A DNA stretch of 9,162 nt from an uncultured Clostridia bacterium (lineage in GTDB: Bacteria; Bacillota; Clostridia; Lachnospirales; Lachnospiraceae). The notes under the pieces are model-generated. The model had not been told where the DNA came from. It saw only the letters and a list, made by a program, of their open reading frames with translations, and made no database searches. The stretch's first letter is position 1. Every line of letters begins with the position of its first letter. Where the stretch lies: NCBI GenBank assembly GCA_946186175.1, contig CAMHMG010000118.1, positions 1 through 9,162 on the forward strand, read 5' to 3'. Positions 6,142 to 9,162 of this stretch are shown piece after piece. A program made the position numbers and the translations under genes.

Positions 6142-7914
6142 ATGGCTAAGATTAACATTAAAATAGAAGGCATCTCCTATCAGGTAGAGGAGGGTTTAAC
6201 CATATTAGAAGCCGCAAAGCAATGCGGATATGAAATTCCGTCTCTTTGCACCTTTAATCATGGCGAATGTAATGCAGGATCATGCCGAGTATGTCTTGTA
6301 GAAGCAACCGGTGCAAGAGGTCTTGTAGCAAGCTGTGTATATCCGATATCCGAAGGAATGGAAGTTACCATTTCTTCACCCAAAGCTGTTGAGGCTAGAA
6401 GAAACAGTGTTGAGCTGCTTCTCTCTGACCATAATCAGAACTGTCAGCAGTGTGATAAAAATGGCAAATGCGAACTTCTCCGTGTAGCTTCCATTACAGG
6501 TTCAAGAGAGCTTATGTTCTCGGGTGAACACTCAGAAGCTCACATCGATACATTGGCACCGGGACTTGTCAGAGATACATCGAAATGTATCTTATGCGGA
6601 AGATGCGTATCCAGATGCGAGAATGCTCAGGGTATTGGAATATTAGGCTTTGAAAATCGCGGTTTCAATACATTCGTATCTCCTGCCGGAGACAGAAGCT
6701 TTGCTGACTCTCCATGTATCCAGTGTGGACAGTGCGTTAACGTATGTCCTACAGGTGCATTAATGGAACATTCAGAAATAGATAAAGTTGACGAGGCAAT
6801 GAAGGCTGGCAAACATGTAATTGTACAGGCTGCTCCTGCTGTTCGTGTAGCACTAGGTGAGGAATTTGATTACCCTATCGGAACACCGGTAACAGGCAAG
6901 ATGATCGCAGCTCTTAGAAGACTTGGTTTTGAAAGAGTATATGATGTCAACTTCGGAGCCGATCTTACTATCATGGAAGAAGGAACAGAGCTACTTGGAA
7001 GAATACAGAATAACGGTGTGCTTCCAATGATCACTTCTTGTTCTCCAGGATGGATCAATTACGCTGAATATAATTATGGCGACCTGCTTCCTCATGTATC
7101 TTCCTGCAAATCTCCTCATCAGATGCAGGGTGCAATAATTAAATCATATTGGGCAGAGCAGAATGGAATCAAACCTGAAGATGTCTTTGTTGTATCTGTT
7201 ATGCCTTGTATAGCCAAGAAGTTTGAGAAAGAACGTGAGCAGGAGAAAGTTAACGGCATTCCTGATGTTGATGCAGTAATAACTACCAGAGAGCTTGCCC
7301 GTATGATCAAGCGTGCCGGCATTATGTTTAAACATCTTCCTGATGAAGAGTGGGATGAAGACATCATGGGCGACTATTCCGGAGCCGGAGTAATCTTTGG
7401 TGTAACAGGCGGTGTTATGGAAGCTGCTCTTCGTACTGTGTATTATAAACTTACCGGAAAAGAAAAAGACAATATTACATTTACTGAAGTAAGAGGTCAT
7501 GATGCAGGAATCCGTGAAGCTTCACTTGATATTAATGGTCAGACAATTAATGTCGCAATAGCTTCCGGAATGCGCTCGGCAAAGATTCTTTTAGATGACA
7601 TACGTGCCGGCAAATCCAAGTATCATTTCATAGAGATCATGGGATGTCCCGGTGGATGCATCAACGGCGGTGGACAGCCTTATGTCAGAAGCTGTTTCCT
7701 TCCAAATGAAGACCCTGACATCATGGATACGTACAAAGAGAAACGTGCACAGGCACTCTACAAAGAGGATGAGGGACGTCCAATCAGACAATCTCATAAC
7801 AATCCTCAGATAATTGAGCTTTATGAAAAGTTCCTCGATGAACCTAATTCTCACAAAGCTCATGAATTGCTCCACACAAGCTATGCTGCACGAGAGGGAT
7901 TTAATGAAGTATAA
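6142..7914 (+). CDS. hydA: [FeFe] hydrogenase catalytic subunit with NuoG-like N-terminus
   Basis: Catalytic subunit of 590 residues (HndD/HydA type), interconverting protons and H2 in the cytoplasm. The N-terminus holds a plant-type [2Fe-2S] domain (Cys36, Cys48, Cys51, Cys65), the His-ligated [4Fe-4S] motif HNQNCQQCDKNGKC (His97, Cys101, Cys104, Cys110) and two ferredoxin clusters (Cys149/152/155/159; Cys192/195/198/202). The H-domain follows: L1 TSCSPGW at 298-304, L2 VMPCIAKKFE (Cys356) and L3 MGCPGGCINGGGQP (Cys502, Cys506). YSGAGVIFGVTGGVMEAALR at 412-431 is typical and holds the proton-path Glu. The oddity is Ser301 in L1, where the canonical motif is TSCCP; see findings. Length equals HndD-type enzymes and lacks the extra C-terminal cluster domain of Thermotoga HydA. 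The start has AAGGAGGA at 6125-6132, overlapping the hydB stop, 9 bases from ATG. The HydEFG maturases are not in the window. Confidence 0.96.
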   Translation: MAKINIKIEGISYQVEEGLTILEAAKQCGYEIPSLCTFNHGECNAGSCRVCLVEATGARGLVASCVYPISEGMEVTISSPKAVEARRNSVELLLSDHNQNCQQCDKNGKCELLRVASITGSRELMFSGEHSEAHIDTLAPGLVRDTSKCILCGRCVSRCENAQGIGILGFENRGFNTFVSPAGDRSFADSPCIQCGQCVNVCPTGALMEHSEIDKVDEAMKAGKHVIVQAAPAVRVALGEEFDYPIGTPVTGKMIAALRRLGFERVYDVNFGADLTIMEEGTELLGRIQNNGVLPMITSCSPGWINYAEYNYGDLLPHVSSCKSPHQMQGAIIKSYWAEQNGIKPEDVFVVSVMPCIAKKFEKEREQEKVNGIPDVDAVITTRELARMIKRAGIMFKHLPDEEWDEDIMGDYSGAGVIFGVTGGVMEAALRTVYYKLTGKEKDNITFTEVRGHDAGIREASLDINGQTINVAIASGMRSAKILLDDIRAGKSKYHFIEIMGCPGGCINGGGQPYVRSCFLPNEDPDIMDTYKEKRAQALYKEDEGRPIRQSHNNPQIIELYEKFLDEPNSHKAHELLHTSYAAREGFNEV

Positions 7915-8055
7915 TCGTAAATGTCCAGGTAGAATCACGCATTTACTGCGAGATTCGTAGATAAATGTATATTTTACGATGCGACAGGCATACCGGAAGG
8001 TGCGTTAGCACTGAGCCTTTTGCGTATCTATGAAACATAGCTGAATAGATACGTA
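7914..8055 (+). other. Structured gene-free element after hydA (candidate RNA or intergenic repeat)
   Basis: Directly after the hydA stop the sequence is dense in inverted repeats. ATCGTAAA (7914-7921) pairs with TTTACGAT (7973-7980). Within it GAATC-A-CGCA (7932-7941) pairs with TGCG-A-GATTC (7947-7956) around a 5-base loop. AGGC (7986-7989) pairs with GCCT (8015-8018) around a GTGC-GTTA-GCAC hairpin (8000-8011). CGTATCTAT (8023-8031) pairs perfectly with ATAGATACG (8045-8053), extendable by two outer pairs. No open frame with a ribosome binding site is seen. It could be the hydA 3' UTR, a small RNA, or a dispersed intergenic repeat. I do not recognise a known riboswitch or RNA family, and strand is assigned only by its position after hydA. 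Confidence 0.45.
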
Positions 8056-8112
8056 TAAACAATAATAGACTGATAATATAATAAAAACCTTATTATTTAT
8101 AAAGGAATCGAA

Positions 8113-8169
8113 AATAAACTGCACCCCAAATGTTTAATAAAAGTTTAGCATTTGGAAGTGCAGTTTATT
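8113..8169. terminator. Long hairpin between convergent genes, probable bidirectional terminator
   Basis: AATAAACTGCAC (8113-8124) pairs perfectly with GTGCAGTTTATT (8158-8169). After a small internal loop (C opposite AA), CCAAATG (8126-8132) pairs with CATTTGG (8149-8155) around a 16-base loop, giving 19 base pairs. On the minus strand the stem runs out into TTTATTTTC; on the plus strand it ends TTTATTATA. It sits between the ends of hydA and the carboxypeptidase gene, where a shared terminator is expected. A weaker all-A-T stem (8078-8084 with 8090-8096) lies just before it. Confidence 0.65.
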
Positions 8170-8253
8170 ATATCAAAGTATTCTATTGAAGAAAAATTAT
8201 AAGCCGCTAATATAGTTATTGATAAGGGTATGTCTTTAGGTGATAGAAACATA

Positions 8254-9147
8254 CTATTTTTGTAAATATTCTTCAAGTGTCATACCACTTTCATACATTT
8301 CCTGTGCTGCCTGCTTGCCTACATATCTGTAATGCCATGGTTCATAATCAATACCTGTAATTTCTTCTTTTCCTTCTGGATAGCGAAGTATGAAACCATA
8401 CTTATATGCGTTATCATATAACCATTGATAGACTTCATCATTTGTAGTTGAAGAATCAGTAGAAGCATTTATATCAAGTGCTATTCCAAGTTCATGTTCA
8501 GAGGTTCCCGCCTTTGCGACATATTTCTTTGCCTGATGCTTTGCCACAGTCTTTGAATATCCCTCTGCCATATATGCGTCAATCTTTTCCTGCATCATCT
8601 GTTTTTGCATTTCACTTGTACGATAGCCCTCGCCTACAACAGGATATATACCTTCATTTCTCATATCGTCAAACATTTTCTGCAATTCAGGATATATTCT
8701 CGAATCCACCTGTACTCCGTTAAAAAGTGTTGTAAGCTCAACCTCATAATCACTCGGAATAGGATTGCTTTTATTGACAAGTACAAGCGCCCATGGGCCG
8801 TCTGCAACCTCTGTATTTTCCCCACTTTTTGTTGTATTGTCGCTTTTTTCATATGCGTGTACTGTATTACCATATCCGTCAGTTTCATTATCATTTAACA
8901 AACTATTTCCAACAATATATTTGACCATAATTGTGCTGACACACATTATCAGAAAAAACATAACCACGATCAGGGCACGCATTATCCTATTTTTAATACG
9001 GTTTATTCTTCTGATTCTTTTTTGCTCTTTTGTCAATCTCTTACGCTTTCTCGCACAATTGTTTTCATGCACTTCACTATTTATCATTTGCGTATTCAAC
9101 CTATAATTAGCATAATCATTAAATCCTATCACTTGTCCCATCTGCAT
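8254..9147 (-). CDS. Membrane-anchored D-alanyl-D-alanine carboxypeptidase family protein (VanY/LdcB, peptidase M15B)
   Basis: Zinc peptidase of 297 residues expected to trim the C-terminal D-Ala from peptidoglycan stem peptides outside the cell. A basic cytoplasmic N-terminus (about 1-56, with an Arg/Lys-rich run at 33-54) precedes one membrane segment at about 57-78, then a polar linker to about 115 and the catalytic domain. Metal and catalytic residues are visible: SEHELGIALD (His218, Asp225) and EPWHYRYVG (catalytic Glu269, zinc ligand His272), with the family GYRT (Arg176). Whether it removes D-Ala from pentapeptides (VanY, D,D-) or tetrapeptides (LdcB, L,D-) cannot be decided here. The frame is open to the window edge through a TTG at 9162, but ATG 9147 is chosen because GGAGGT at 9155-9160 lies 7 bases before it. 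An in-frame ATG at 9141 is the alternative. The promoter lies outside the window. No van resistance genes are visible nearby, so a housekeeping wall role is more likely. Confidence 0.92.
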   Translation of the reverse strand: MQMGQVIGFNDYANYRLNTQMINSEVHENNCARKRKRLTKEQKRIRRINRIKNRIMRALIVVMFFLIMCVSTIMVKYIVGNSLLNDNETDGYGNTVHAYEKSDNTTKSGENTEVADGPWALVLVNKSNPIPSDYEVELTTLFNGVQVDSRIYPELQKMFDDMRNEGIYPVVGEGYRTSEMQKQMMQEKIDAYMAEGYSKTVAKHQAKKYVAKAGTSEHELGIALDINASTDSSTTNDEVYQWLYDNAYKYGFILRYPEGKEEITGIDYEPWHYRYVGKQAAQEMYESGMTLEEYLQK

Positions 9148-9154
9148 ACCTGTT

Positions 9155-9160
9155 ACCTCC
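9155..9160 (-). promoter_or_regulatory. Ribosome binding site of the carboxypeptidase gene
   Basis: GGAGGT on the minus strand, 7 bases from ATG 9147. It shows that the frame's extension to the window edge is not coding and that the gene is complete at its 5' end. Confidence 0.8.
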
Positions 9161-9162
9161 AA

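Noticed and set aside
7144..7500. 118-codon open frame on the minus strand inside hydA
   Set aside because: Antisense to the conserved H-domain, with no family features and no promoter or ribosome binding site of note.
7915..8060. A known riboswitch, T-box, 6S or tmRNA in the gap after hydA
   Set aside because: I looked for the T-box core and for c-di-GMP, preQ1, cobalamin, TPP and fluoride consensus elements and saw none. A riboswitch would also normally precede a gene, whereas the next gene here is convergent.
8228..8254. GTATGT/ACATAC inverted repeat at the end of the carboxypeptidase gene
   Set aside because: Only six base pairs with a 15-base loop and no U-run in the minus-strand direction. 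The hairpin at 8113-8169 is a much better terminator.
8254..9147. Vancomycin-resistance VanY
   Set aside because: The catalytic domain is VanY-like, but the family is widespread in ordinary wall metabolism and no vanA/H/X/S/R-type partner is visible next to it. The two-component pair in this window is over 5 kb away and linked to mazG.
1..9162. Mobile elements, CRISPR arrays, tRNA or rRNA genes
   Set aside because: No transposase, integrase, regularly spaced repeats, tRNA-like cloverleaf or rRNA sequence was seen. The genes are all intact and similar in base composition.

Overview
The window is AT-rich chromosomal DNA that looks like an anaerobic Firmicute, most plausibly a gut-type Clostridia/Lachnospiraceae member. 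This is inferred from a three-gene soluble NAD-linked [FeFe] hydrogenase operon, near-perfect AAGGAGG ribosome binding sites, the OmpR-type two-component pair and the protein sequences. No rRNA or other phylogenetic marker is present, so the assignment below phylum is tentative. Nothing in the window looks mobile.

Layout. Positions 4-2774 on the minus strand hold a tightly packed operon transcribed leftwards: mazG (short single-domain nucleotide pyrophosphohydrolase), then an OmpR/PhoB response regulator whose ATG overlaps the mazG stop, then a membrane sensor histidine kinase after a 93-base gap. A divergent intergenic region (2775-2949) carries a good promoter for mazG. From 2950 a small PAP2-family membrane phosphatase runs on the plus strand. 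A 241-base gap (3505-3745) then holds a strong extended -10 promoter and a Fur-like palindrome in front of hydC-hydB-hydA (3746-7914, plus strand). The gap between hydA and a convergent membrane-anchored VanY-type carboxypeptidase (8254-9147, minus strand) is 339 bases with no gene. It contains an unusually structured stretch (7914-8055) and a long hairpin (8113-8169) that probably terminates transcription from both sides.

How the genes work together. HydC (NuoE-like, [2Fe-2S]), HydB (NuoF-like, NADH/FMN plus ferredoxin-type clusters) and HydA (H-cluster catalytic subunit with a NuoG-like cluster chain) form a cytoplasmic complex linking NAD(H), and possibly ferredoxin, to H2. Such complexes let fermenters dispose of reductant. 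An iron-responsive operator just downstream of the predicted start would make sense for an enzyme this rich in iron. The other genes (nucleotide house-cleaning, two-component sensing, lipid phosphatase, cell-wall carboxypeptidase) have no visible functional link to the hydrogenase.

Most worth a second look: the Fur-like box and repeated half-site in the hydrogenase leader; the Ser in the H-cluster L1 loop (TSCSPGW) at the position of a canonical cluster-ligand Cys; and the structured, gene-free element at 7914-8055, which I cannot match to a known RNA family.
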